From an uncultured Clostridia bacterium (GTDB taxonomy: Bacteria > Bacillota > Clostridia > Oscillospirales > Oscillospiraceae), in NCBI GenBank assembly GCA_946184215.1, contig CAMHER010000040.1:1-13186 (forward strand): a DNA stretch of 13,186 nt, written 5' to 3'. Made by a program: the position numbers and the translations under genes. This document shows positions 6,089 to 13,186 of the stretch, piece by piece; position 1 is the first letter of the stretch; each line of letters starts with the position of its first letter. The notes beneath the pieces are model-generated. The model was not told the origin of the DNA. It did no database searches and saw only the letters and a program-made list of their open reading frames with translations.

Positions 6089-9000
6089 GACAGGGAAAAG
6101 ACTGCTTTGCGCGGCGCTGGCTCTCGTGCTGCCTCTCGTCCCGCTGACGCCCGTCTTTGCCGCAGATACGGATGAGATCCACATTCAGACGGCGGAGGAT
6201 CTGATCGAGCTGAGCCGGAACTGCTCGCTTGACACCTGGTCTGACGGTCTGAGCGTCATTCTCGACAACGATCTGAGCCTCTCGGATGTGGACTATGATC
6301 CGATCCCGATCTTCAACGGACGCTTTGACGGCGGCGGTCACACGATCTATGACCTGTCTCTGGACGCGGCACAGTCTCCCTGCGGTTTCTTTCTGGAAAC
6401 CGGAAGAGACGCGCTGATACGTGATCTGAACATAACGGGGACTGTGGCGCCGACCGGAGACGACAGCGCAGTCGGCGGCATTGTGGGGCGCAACGGCGGC
6501 ACGGTTATGAACTGCGGCTTTACCGGCACTGTCGCGGCAAAAAGCGAGGTAGGCGGCATCGTCGGAAAAAACGAGGCATCGGGCCTTGTTTCCGGCTGCC
6601 ACAGTGCGGGCAGCGTCATGGGCCTCAACAGCACGGGCGGCATCGTGGGAAGTAACGACGGTGCGGTCGCCGCGTGTGGGAACAGTGCCTTTGTCAATAC
6701 CGAGAGTGTTGATCCGTCTATCCGCCTTGACAGCTTTGACACCAGCAGTATCCTGAATTTTCTGCGCAGCCTGAGAAGCGATAACGCCGGCATCACAAGT
6801 GATACGGGCGGTGTCTGCGGCACTTCGTCAGGCTTCGTCGAGCGCTGCACGAACGGCGGTACGGTGGGTTATCTGCACCTGGGATATAATGTCGGCGGCG
6901 TTGTGGGGCATAGCCGCGGTTATCTTGCGGACTGCGACAACAGCGCCGCCGTCTACGGACGCCGCGCCGTCGGCGGCGTCGTCGGCCTGGCCGAGCCGTA
7001 CATCGTCACGGAGCAGACGCAAAACCTTCTGGCCGGACTGGGCTACCGCTTTGCAGCGCTCAGCAGCTCGATCGACAAGGCGATCGAAGATGCGGGCGGA
7101 TATTCCGATATCCTTGTCGGACAGCTGTCCTCCCTCGGCTCTTACCTTGCTCCTGCTGCCGGCGCTGTGCATGCGCTTGATCCCGCTGATCCGGCGTCAA
7201 TCGAAGCGTTCCGCTCAGCTGTGGGCGAGAGTGTCGGAGCCATGGCCGCTGTTCTGAAGAATATTGCAGAGAATACCGACGGAGAGTCTGAGCAATTGGT
7301 TGAGGATTTTCAGGATATCAATGACAACCTCAACGCGCTGTCCGGCACCGCGATCCAGGCTATGAGCCTGCTCTCGGGGGCAGAAGAGGCGGATGTGCTG
7401 TCAGATGATTCGGGAAAAGACAGCCCAGCAGAGCTGACGCTGGGCAAAACAACAGGCTGCTCGAACAGCGGAGAAATCAGCGGCGACAGCAACACCGGCG
7501 GGATCGCCGGAGCGGTCGCGCTGGACAAGGAGCTTGAAGCGGAAGAAAATACAGCCTCCGGCAATTCGCTTGTCAAGAACCGCTATTCTCTTCGCGTGGT
7601 GATTCTCAACTGCGTCAACCGCGGCGCTGTCACGGCCAAGAACGACTGTGCCGGCGGCATCTGCGGGCGGATGGATTTTGGCTGTCTTGAAAACTGTGCC
7701 GGATACGGAAGCGTCAGTCTTTCGGACGGTGACTATGCCGGCGGCATCTGCGGACTCTCTTACGCTACGATCCGCAATTGCTGTGCCAAATGCTCGCTTG
7801 ACGGCAAGCGCTATATCGGCGGGATCGTCGGAAACGGCTATGACGCGGCAAAAGAGGAGGACCGCTCAAGTCTGGTTGCCGGCTGCTACAGCCTGGTCGA
7901 GATCCTCGATTCCCCGCAGTTTGCCGGCGCGATCTCCGGGGGCAGTGAGGGCGTTTATGAAAACAATTTCTTCGTCCCAGCCGGATTTGCCGGGATGGAT
8001 AAGCTTTCGATCCACGGCCAGGCGGAGCCGATGGATTTTGCGGATTTTGCAGCGGTGGAGGGACTGCCGGAAGAGTGCCGCAGCTTCACGCTGCGTTTTG
8101 TGGTAGACGGCGAGGTCATGAAAGAGCTCCCGTTCTCCTACGGTGATTCCTTTGACCGATCAGTCTTTCCCAAAGTGGAGAGACGCGACGGATCATATGC
8201 CGTCTGGGACAAAACAGATTTGCGTGATCTGCGTTTTGATACCGTTGTAACGGCAAATTTCCGCATGGACGAGACGGTGCTCCGCTCTGCGCTTGCGCGT
8301 GCCGACGGGCGCGCTGCCGTCTATGTGGACGGACAATTTCAAAGCGGCGATCAGCTGACGGTGGAAACGCAGCCGATCCCGGACGACGCGATCGATTCCT
8401 TCCGCGGAAACTGGAGGCAGACTGTAAAGGAACAGCTGCGTTCGATCTTTCGGGAAGGGGAGCCGGACTATTCCATCTGCGTAAGCGTGGAGGAGATGCT
8501 GCACGTTGCCTTCCCGGATGACGGACTGGATAGGCATACCATCCGTCTTCTTGCTCCGGATGGCTCAACAAAAAATCATCGTATTTACCTGAATACGGAC
8601 GAGGGATGGCAACGACTGTATCCGGACGTGTTCGGCAGCTATTATCTCTTTTCTGCCGAGGGCAGCGAAGCGAACATGGCGCTCGTTTCCACGATTCAGT
8701 CATGGTGGGTCCTGGTATATATCGCCGGGACGGTCGCAGTATTTGCGCTGCTTGTCCTGGGGCTTGCAAAGCTGAGCAAATGGCTGCGCGGAAGAAAGAA
8801 AAAAGCACGGAGCAGCTCAATGCTCCTTGAAAATCTGCGGCAGTGGCGTCGAACTCACAAAAAGCTTTTGGCCGGGCTTGTGTGCGGCTTGATCCTGATC
8901 CTCCTGGTCCTTTTTCTGATCCTGCGCTTCAGCAGCATCACGGCGGCAGTTTCCACCTGGCGCCTGTTGAAAGATTTCGCAGGGGAGGAGACGGCGATAC

Positions 9001-10157
9001 AGACAGAAATCAGGGTTCACAGCGATGAGCGAGACATCACGCTTTCAACGCCGGTGCTGCGGATCAGTGAAAACGGAAAAAAGATCAGCTGCACGGAACA
9101 GTACGGGATCCCACTTTATTTCTGCGGCGGAAAGGTCTATCTGGAGAATGGCCGAGCCTTTGAGGTGTCAGGGAGCAGCATGGATCAGAACGCGGTTTTG
9201 AATCTGGCCAGAGAGGTTTTCCGGAAGGGCGAGATCGAAGTAAAACGGGAGGACGGAGAAAAACGCTATGAAGCGCGTCTCGACGCCCAGAACGCCGATG
9301 CTGTACTCCGCCTGATGCTGGCGGGGGAGAGCGCGGAGCTGTTGAGCGCCGAAAGCATGACGGCAACCGTGACCGAGCGGGATGGTAATCTGGCAGAGCT
9401 CTCCTTCTCCGGCAACGGGATAACCGAAAGCGGAAAGGCTTTTACACTCACAGCATCCCTTGTTCCCGGACCGATCGAGGAGCGTCCCGTCCTTCCTGCG
9501 GCCGTAAAGGATGCGATCACAAATGCCGATGCGGCCAGCGGGGAACTTCTGACAGAGGACTTTCTGCTTTTGATTGCGGCCTGGATGAAGTATGACAGCG
9601 CCGAAACGGTCCGGGCGGATCTTGCCGTCAGCGCAGACTGCGGCGCGCTGCGCCTGGACAACAGCTTCTCGTATTTCCGCCAGAAGGTGGAGCAGAGCTT
9701 TATCCATGGCCTCAAAGGCAAGCTTTTTACTGTCTATTTTACGGATGCAGCGGCCTGCACGGCGGGCGGAACGGTGCTGAGCACGGCGGAAGAACATGCC
9801 GCAGCGGCCGCAAAACTGATCCCGCTTGCCAAAGAACTGTGCCTCAACGGGACTTATTCCGCCGACGGTACGGTAAAAAACCGCCAATACAGGATCACGC
9901 TGGATGCTGACAAGACCTCTTCTCTGATAGAAACGCTCCTTCCCGAACTCTCTGACAGTCCGGCTGAATTTGGAGCGTGCACGCTCACGATCATGACAGA
10001 TGCGGGAGAGCTCTCACGGATCAGCCTGAACTGCCAAGGCACGATCCGGATTGTGTCACGGGATGTGGAGGCCAGTATTGAGCTGAATATCTCCTTCCTT
10101 CCAAACGGTGAAGCTGTCGGGATTCCGGCTGCTGTTCGCAGCGCGCTTCTGCCTTAA
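6081..10157 (+). CDS. Large GLUG-repeat surface protein with two membrane spans and an extracellular C-terminal domain
   Basis: The product has 1358 residues. A signal peptide (1-27: KTGKR, hydrophobic core, VFA) leads to a region with the GLUG-protein motif FDGGGHTIYDL and ten GG-[IV]-x-G blocks near residues 131, 157, 185, 242, 271, 297, 472, 524, 553 and 579. A helical stretch of about 140 residues (310-450) interrupts them. Residues about 670-735 resemble an InlB B-type repeat (LRFVVDGEV, YGDSF), and a GSYYLF strand precedes the membrane. Spans at about 875-897 and 928-951 are joined by a very basic loop (KWLRGRKKKARSS, RQWRRTHKK), which places that loop inside and both flanking regions outside. 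The final 400 residues are beta-rich with alternating strands and may be a lipid-carrier-like fold; that is only a guess. Coupling to the MMPL exporter suggests a partner that receives or anchors its substrate. There is no LPXTG motif. Confidence 0.85.
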   Translation: MNKTGKRLLCAALALVLPLVPLTPVFAADTDEIHIQTAEDLIELSRNCSLDTWSDGLSVILDNDLSLSDVDYDPIPIFNGRFDGGGHTIYDLSLDAAQSPCGFFLETGRDALIRDLNITGTVAPTGDDSAVGGIVGRNGGTVMNCGFTGTVAAKSEVGGIVGKNEASGLVSGCHSAGSVMGLNSTGGIVGSNDGAVAACGNSAFVNTESVDPSIRLDSFDTSSILNFLRSLRSDNAGITSDTGGVCGTSSGFVERCTNGGTVGYLHLGYNVGGVVGHSRGYLADCDNSAAVYGRRAVGGVVGLAEPYIVTEQTQNLLAGLGYRFAALSSSIDKAIEDAGGYSDILVGQLSSLGSYLAPAAGAVHALDPADPASIEAFRSAVGESVGAMAAVLKNIAENTDGESEQLVEDFQDINDNLNALSGTAIQAMSLLSGAEEADVLSDDSGKDSPAELTLGKTTGCSNSGEISGDSNTGGIAGAVALDKELEAEENTASGNSLVKNRYSLRVVILNCVNRGAVTAKNDCAGGICGRMDFGCLENCAGYGSVSLSDGDYAGGICGLSYATIRNCCAKCSLDGKRYIGGIVGNGYDAAKEEDRSSLVAGCYSLVEILDSPQFAGAISGGSEGVYENNFFVPAGFAGMDKLSIHGQAEPMDFADFAAVEGLPEECRSFTLRFVVDGEVMKELPFSYGDSFDRSVFPKVERRDGSYAVWDKTDLRDLRFDTVVTANFRMDETVLRSALARADGRAAVYVDGQFQSGDQLTVETQPIPDDAIDSFRGNWRQTVKEQLRSIFREGEPDYSICVSVEEMLHVAFPDDGLDRHTIRLLAPDGSTKNHRIYLNTDEGWQRLYPDVFGSYYLFSAEGSEANMALVSTIQSWWVLVYIAGTVAVFALLVLGLAKLSKWLRGRKKKARSSSMLLENLRQWRRTHKKLLAGLVCGLILILLVLFLILRFSSITAAVSTWRLLKDFAGEETAIQTEIRVHSDERDITLSTPVLRISENGKKISCTEQYGIPLYFCGGKVYLENGRAFEVSGSSMDQNAVLNLAREVFRKGEIEVKREDGEKRYEARLDAQNADAVLRLMLAGESAELLSAESMTATVTERDGNLAELSFSGNGITESGKAFTLTASLVPGPIEERPVLPAAVKDAITNADAASGELLTEDFLLLIAAWMKYDSAETVRADLAVSADCGALRLDNSFSYFRQKVEQSFIHGLKGKLFTVYFTDAAACTAGGTVLSTAEEHAAAAAKLIPLAKELCLNGTYSADGTVKNRQYRITLDADKTSSLIETLLPELSDSPAEFGACTLTIMTDAGELSRISLNCQGTIRIVSRDVEASIELNISFLPNGEAVGIPAAVRSALLP

Positions 10158-10180
10158 GTCGGAAAAATGCCGAAAAAGGC

Positions 10181-10209
10181 TTTTCAAATCGAAGAAGGGC
10201 GTGTATAAT
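10181..10209 (+). promoter_or_regulatory. Promoter of the acidic-protein/deacetylase pair
   Basis: TTTTCA (10181-10186) and a perfect TATAAT (10204-10209) are 17 bases apart. The start codon at 10252 follows after a short leader with AAAGAGG at 10236-10242. The promoter separates this pair from the surface-protein gene that ends at 10157. Confidence 0.75.
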
Positions 10210-10251
10210 AAATAAGCATTTGCGACAATCGAAAGAAAGAGGTCTAATGAC

Positions 10252-10875
10252 GTGAGCATACAGACAGAACGCGAAACCTCCCGCAAAGAGAGAAAGAGAA
10301 GGAAGCTGCGCGAAGAGGAAGAAACAGAAGACGAGGACGAACTCGAAGAGAACGAATACGACGAGGACGACCCGGAGAATGAAGAAAACCTCGAAGACGA
10401 AGAGGACTTTGAGGACGAAGAAGCAGAAAGAAAGCATAAAAAAAAGAAGAAAAACGGCTTCCCGGTCGGAGCGCTGATCTTCATGTTTGCCCTGATCGGA
10501 ATTGCGGTCGGTGCCGGGTACTTCGGAATGCAGTACTATGAGCAGAACCGTGTGCTGCACGAGCGGTATGACGCCGCCGTTGCGCAAGCCTCGGAGGAGC
10601 TCAACGCCGCCAACGAGGAATTGTTCCTGGCGGATCCCGATTCGCCTGCAAATTCCGATATCCGCGAGGAACTCAAGTCGGTCCTTCTTGCCGATGCGCA
10701 GGAGAAAGCCGAAAAGCTCGCAAATGAGGAGGGGGAGATCGATGCCGCTCTTCATGAGGCTGAGAGCCGTATCGGCGAGCTGGAGAAGGTTGAAGATTTC
10801 GATTACTACAAAGCCATTTACGACGAGTATGTAGAAGGGAGGGAGTACGTTGAGGAGCTTCTTTCGGGTAATTAA
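10252..10875 (+). CDS. Single-span membrane protein with highly charged cytoplasmic tail and extracellular helical region
   Basis: I do not recognise a family for this 207-residue protein. The GTG start is nine bases after AAAGAGG; the nearest in-frame ATG lies inside the membrane span, and the out-of-frame ATG at 10247 stops after two codons. The tail has a basic patch (RKERKRRKLR, 11-20), then an almost uninterrupted Glu/Asp run (21-58), then KHKKKKK (61-67). One hydrophobic helix follows (about 70-92), and the basic cluster before it indicates N-in topology. The outer part (95-207) is rich in Ala, Glu and heptad-like helices and probably forms a coiled coil. It overlaps the deacetylase gene by 26 bases, and both proteins share a membrane anchor plus outer helix, so they may form a complex. 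The acidic tail could bind a basic cytoplasmic partner, but this is speculative. Confidence 0.82.
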   Translation: MSIQTERETSRKERKRRKLREEEETEDEDELEENEYDEDDPENEENLEDEEDFEDEEAERKHKKKKKNGFPVGALIFMFALIGIAVGAGYFGMQYYEQNRVLHERYDAAVAQASEELNAANEELFLADPDSPANSDIREELKSVLLADAQEKAEKLANEEGEIDAALHEAESRIGELEKVEDFDYYKAIYDEYVEGREYVEELLSGN

Positions 10876-11917
10876 CAGCATCTTTTTCGTGGCGGCCTTC
10901 CTGGCTGCGGCCTTCTGTGCCTATGAGGTCTACTCGGTCGTGAACTTCCCGAAAGCAGACTATGAAGCGCAGATCGCCGAAATCAAAAGCGAAACTGAGG
11001 AGACACGTGAAAAAACGATCGCCGCGCGCAAAGATTTCGAGGATGAGATCGCCTATCTGCGCGAGAATATCCGCAACCTTGGCGACGAGGGCGTTGCCCT
11101 CGCCGATCGGATCGAGGAGCTTGAAGCTCAGGTAGATACCAAGACGGAGCGCCTTGCCAAAATGCAGAAACAGGCGGAACTGTTTGACGACATGCCGGAT
11201 GCTGTTGAGACGGCGCGCAAGGAATATGGCCTGAAGATCCGTGAGCTGGAGGAGAAAATCCAAAACGGTGAAACGGATGTGCGTATCTGCTATTGGACGC
11301 TGGACGACGGCCCGACGTACATAACTAAGAACTTCCTGGATGCCCTCGATGAGATGGGTGAGCATGTGCACGTGACGTTTTTTACAGCCAATCAGGCAAA
11401 CGATTCCCCCGACGAGGAGGAAATGCTCCGTCGTGAAATGACCAGCGGCCACAGCGTGCAGAACCACAGCTATGCCCACGTTACGCTGGCGAGCGGGAGC
11501 GTGTACGTCTCTGTCGAAAGCTTCAAGGAGCAGATCATGCTTCAGGATGAGTGGCTGTATGAGGTCACAGGTTTCCACCCGACGATTTTCCGTTTCCCCG
11601 GCGGCTCTGCCTGGGGGCGGGACCTGCTGCCCGGCGCTGTCGATGCGATCAAGGAGCTTGGTTATGAGTGGGTGGACTGGAACTGCAACTTGTATGACGC
11701 AGGGGCGACGGAAAATCTGCCTTCGTCCGGCCTTGAGATCACACGCGCGCTTACCCAGATCCCGGAGGAGCCGATCGCGATGATCCTGGGACACGATTGG
11801 AATACGAATACGCTCATCGCCATGAAGAGCGCGATCCCGCAGCTGATGGAGCAGGGATATGTTTTCCTGCCCCTCTTCCCGGAATCCGTGACCATGGGAA
11901 TGATTGCCACCCGATGA
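10850..11917 (+). CDS. Membrane-anchored coiled-coil polysaccharide deacetylase (CE4, NodB domain)
   Basis: The 355-residue protein starts at TTG, six bases after GGGAGGG (10837-10843). The next in-frame Met is residue 105, which would lose the membrane anchor. Residues 9-29 form an N-terminal membrane helix, and 37-142 are a charged helical region, likely a coiled coil acting as a stalk. The catalytic domain (145-350) has all CE4 motifs in order: TLDDGP (D152, D153), HSYAH (H206, H210), RFPGG (R248), a VDW segment (D276) and LGHDW (H315). It therefore keeps the Asp-His-His metal site and both catalytic residues and should be active outside the cell on N-acetylated sugars such as peptidoglycan or a wall polysaccharide. 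It overlaps the upstream acidic protein by 26 bases and is followed by a strong terminator, so it ends the operon. Confidence 0.92.
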   Translation: MRSFFRVINSIFFVAAFLAAAFCAYEVYSVVNFPKADYEAQIAEIKSETEETREKTIAARKDFEDEIAYLRENIRNLGDEGVALADRIEELEAQVDTKTERLAKMQKQAELFDDMPDAVETARKEYGLKIRELEEKIQNGETDVRICYWTLDDGPTYITKNFLDALDEMGEHVHVTFFTANQANDSPDEEEMLRREMTSGHSVQNHSYAHVTLASGSVYVSVESFKEQIMLQDEWLYEVTGFHPTIFRFPGGSAWGRDLLPGAVDAIKELGYEWVDWNCNLYDAGATENLPSSGLEITRALTQIPEEPIAMILGHDWNTNTLIAMKSAIPQLMEQGYVFLPLFPESVTMGMIATR

Positions 11918-11924
11918 CTTTTGT

Positions 11925-11964
11925 GCTGCCGCGCGGAGAAGCCCGCGCGGCAGCGGCTTTTTTT
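11925..11964 (+). terminator. Strong Rho-independent terminator after the deacetylase
   Basis: A perfect 12-bp GC-rich stem (11925-11936 with 11943-11954, loop AGAAGC) is followed by GGC and seven T (11958-11964). It starts eight bases after the stop codon. Confidence 0.93.
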
Positions 11965-11988
11965 ATAAGGACCGGCTCTTGACAGAAA

Positions 11989-12017
11989 TGGTATAATAGC
12001 CGAAAAGCGGCTATTAT
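11989..12017 (+). promoter_or_regulatory. Extended -10 promoter embedded in a palindrome
   Basis: TGGTATAAT (11989-11997) has the TGn extended -10 form and needs little or no -35. Its last five bases begin a perfect 10-bp inverted repeat, ATAATAGCCG (11993-12002) with CGGCTATTAT (12008-12017), loop AAAAG. A transcript from it would start within or near this palindrome. The palindrome may be an operator. Confidence 0.5.
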
Positions 12018-12031
12018 TCGATTGAACTGCA

Positions 12032-12066
12032 TATACCACAACGGCGCTTCGCGCCTATGGTATAAT
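12032..12066 (+). promoter_or_regulatory. Second TGGTATAAT promoter with inverted repeat, nearest the DUF1015 gene
   Basis: TGGTATAAT recurs at 12058-12066, 69 bases after the first copy, with no recognisable -35. TATACCA at 12032-12038 is the exact inverse of TGGTATA at 12058-12064, and between them GGCGC-TTC-GCGCC (12043-12055) forms a small GC hairpin. The start codon is 46 bases downstream, making this the likelier promoter for the DUF1015 gene. The nested inverted repeats suggest regulator binding or a structured element. Confidence 0.55.
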
Positions 12067-12111
12067 AACGGCAAACCGAGCCGGATAGATGCAGAGAAGA
12101 GGATGAAAACA

Positions 12112-13186
12112 ATGGCTATTTTTCAAAGAGGCGACCTGCTGATCCCGCGAACAGACTTGCTTGACCACTGGCCGGTCATCGCCTGCGACCAGTTTACCTC
12201 ACAGCCGGAATACTGGGCGAAAACAGCCTCTTTGACTGCGCAGGTGCCGTCAGCCTATCATATCATTTTCCCGGAAGCTGAGCTCTGCGGCGATGAAGAT
12301 GCGCGTATTGAACAGATTAACCGTACAATGGAGCAATATCTGGCGCAGCAGGTATTCAGAAGCTATCCGTCCTGCTACGTTTATGTGGAGCGCACGCTAT
12401 GCGACGGCTCTGTTCGGAAGGGGATCGTAGGACTGCTGGATCTGGAGAGCTACGATTATCGGGACAGTGCCCGCTCACCGGTGCGGGCAACGGAAAAAAC
12501 CGTCGTTTCCCGTATCCCGCCGCGCGTGAAGATTCGCGCGGGGGCGAGCCTGGAGAGCTCACATGTCCTTCTCCTGTGCAGCGATCCCGGCAATCGGGTC
12601 TTTGACTCGATCAGACGAGGCGAAATGCTCTATGATCTTGAACTGATGCAGGGCGGAGGCCATCTCACGGGCTGGCTGGTAAACGGAGAAAACGCGGATT
12701 TTTTTGACAGAGCACTGGCGGAATATACGGCTCTCAGGAAGGACGGCTTCTGCTTCGCAGTAGGGGACGGAAACCATTCTCTGGCAGCTGCCAAGACCTG
12801 CTGGGAACAGACCAAAAAAAGCATTGGCCTGGACTGCGCTGTGGAACATCCGGCCAGATACGCAATGGTCGAACTGGAAAACCTATTTGATCCCGCCCAG
12901 CGCATTGAACCGATCCACCGCATCGTCCGCCGCGTCGATCCGGAGAGACTTCTCTCGTTTTTGGAGCAGTACGCTTCCCCGGGGGGAAGCACCGTTCGCT
13001 GGTATGCCGGCGAAAAGCGCGGCTCGTTTTGCCTTGGGCGTGAACAGCTTCCTCTCGCTGTACTGCAGCAGGCACTCGACCGATATATTGCGCAATACGG
13101 CGGCGAGATCGATTATATCCACGGCGAGGAGACAGCTATCTCCCTCTCCACGCAGGAAAATGCGGTCGCTTTTCTCTTGAGCGGAA
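12112..13186 (+). CDS. DUF1015 family protein (3' end beyond the window)
   Basis: The frame is open for 358 codons from ATG 12112 to the window edge, so the C-terminus is missing. AGAAGAGG (12095-12102) is nine bases upstream; the in-frame ATG at 12103 directly abuts this site and is unlikely. Features matching DUF1015 are an N-terminal WPVIACDQFTSQPEYW block (20-35), YVERTLCDGSVRKGIVG (about 90-106), IPPRVKIR (152-159), YDLELMQGGGH (174-184) and the hallmark AVGDGNHSLAAAK (216-228), the family's version of ADGHHR. Many family members are about 400-450 residues, so most of it is present. The protein is cytoplasmic with no known activity that I can assign. From memory, relatives often sit beside serine-biosynthesis genes serA and serC, but those genes are not visible here. 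It stands alone behind a palindromic control region. Confidence 0.88.
   Translation, partial: MAIFQRGDLLIPRTDLLDHWPVIACDQFTSQPEYWAKTASLTAQVPSAYHIIFPEAELCGDEDARIEQINRTMEQYLAQQVFRSYPSCYVYVERTLCDGSVRKGIVGLLDLESYDYRDSARSPVRATEKTVVSRIPPRVKIRAGASLESSHVLLLCSDPGNRVFDSIRRGEMLYDLELMQGGGHLTGWLVNGENADFFDRALAEYTALRKDGFCFAVGDGNHSLAAAKTCWEQTKKSIGLDCAVEHPARYAMVELENLFDPAQRIEPIHRIVRRVDPERLLSFLEQYASPGGSTVRWYAGEKRGSFCLGREQLPLAVLQQALDRYIAQYGGEIDYIHGEETAISLSTQENAVAFLLSG

Noticed and set aside
6481..7830. Tandem DNA repeat or CRISPR-like array in the GG-rich coding region
   Set aside because: The recurring GGCGGCATCGT-like pieces are irregularly spaced codons of GLUG motifs, not uniform repeats with spacers.
10163..10184. 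Weak hairpin GCC-GAAAAA-GGC with TTTT after the surface-protein gene
   Set aside because: Only three strong pairs, with a T-T mismatch before the outer A-T pairs, so it is too weak to call a terminator.
10021..10881. 286-codon minus-strand frame with Phe/Leu/Val-rich apparent membrane segments
   Set aside because: The hydrophobic runs are the reverse complement of the Glu/Lys-rich coding stretch of the acidic protein. It has no promoter or ribosome binding site logic and covers a convincing plus-strand gene.
11979..11997. TTGACA followed by TATAAT as a consensus promoter
   Set aside because: The boxes are only seven bases apart instead of about 17, so they cannot act together. The second box is better read as an extended -10.

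Overview
The window looks like a chromosomal segment from a Gram-positive gut-type member of the Clostridia (Oscillospiraceae or a related group). This rests on moderately GC-rich coding, strong AGGAGG-type ribosome binding sites, sigma-A promoters with near-consensus TATAAT boxes, a tRNA gene with encoded CCA, rare GTG and TTG starts, a GLUG-repeat surface protein and an MMPL exporter without outer-membrane partners. The taxonomic call is an inference, because no rRNA or marker gene is present. No phage, transposase, integrase or CRISPR array is visible.

Layout. Positions 1-34 are the 3' end of a tRNA, most likely tRNA-Ala, followed by a terminator. A second copy of the tRNA 3' tail (166-188) follows, with its own UUCG-capped terminator, and an 11-bp piece of the tRNA also occurs inverted at 96-106. 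A DUF402 protein is encoded on the minus strand (253-810). It is divergent from an 815-residue fusion protein (967-3414) that carries an adenosine-deaminase-like metal hydrolase core between an unrecognised N-terminal region and a C-terminal Rossmann-like region.

Next come two translationally coupled genes: an MMPL/RND exporter (3626-6088) and a 1358-residue surface protein (6081-10157). The surface protein has a signal peptide, GLUG repeats, two membrane segments and an extracellular beta-rich C-terminus. Their promoter has a perfect palindrome over the -35 box, and the leader contains a 12-bp hairpin whose 3' arm could also pair with the exporter's ribosome binding site. A second pair of overlapping genes follows: a GTG-started protein with a very acidic cytoplasmic tail, one membrane span and an extracellular helical region (10252-10875), and a TTG-started membrane-anchored coiled-coil polysaccharide deacetylase (10850-11917) ending in a strong terminator. 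The window closes with a DUF1015 gene (12112 to the edge) preceded by a palindrome-rich region with two TGGTATAAT extended -10 boxes.

How the genes may work together. The 3.4-11.9 kb region reads as a cell-envelope block: an exporter with its surface partner, then an anchored peptidoglycan or polysaccharide deacetylase with a partner. The most unusual single gene is the deaminase fusion, which keeps the zinc and catalytic residues but has TDG where the family has TDD. No ATPase or other defence partner is next to it, so a defence or signalling role is only a hypothesis.
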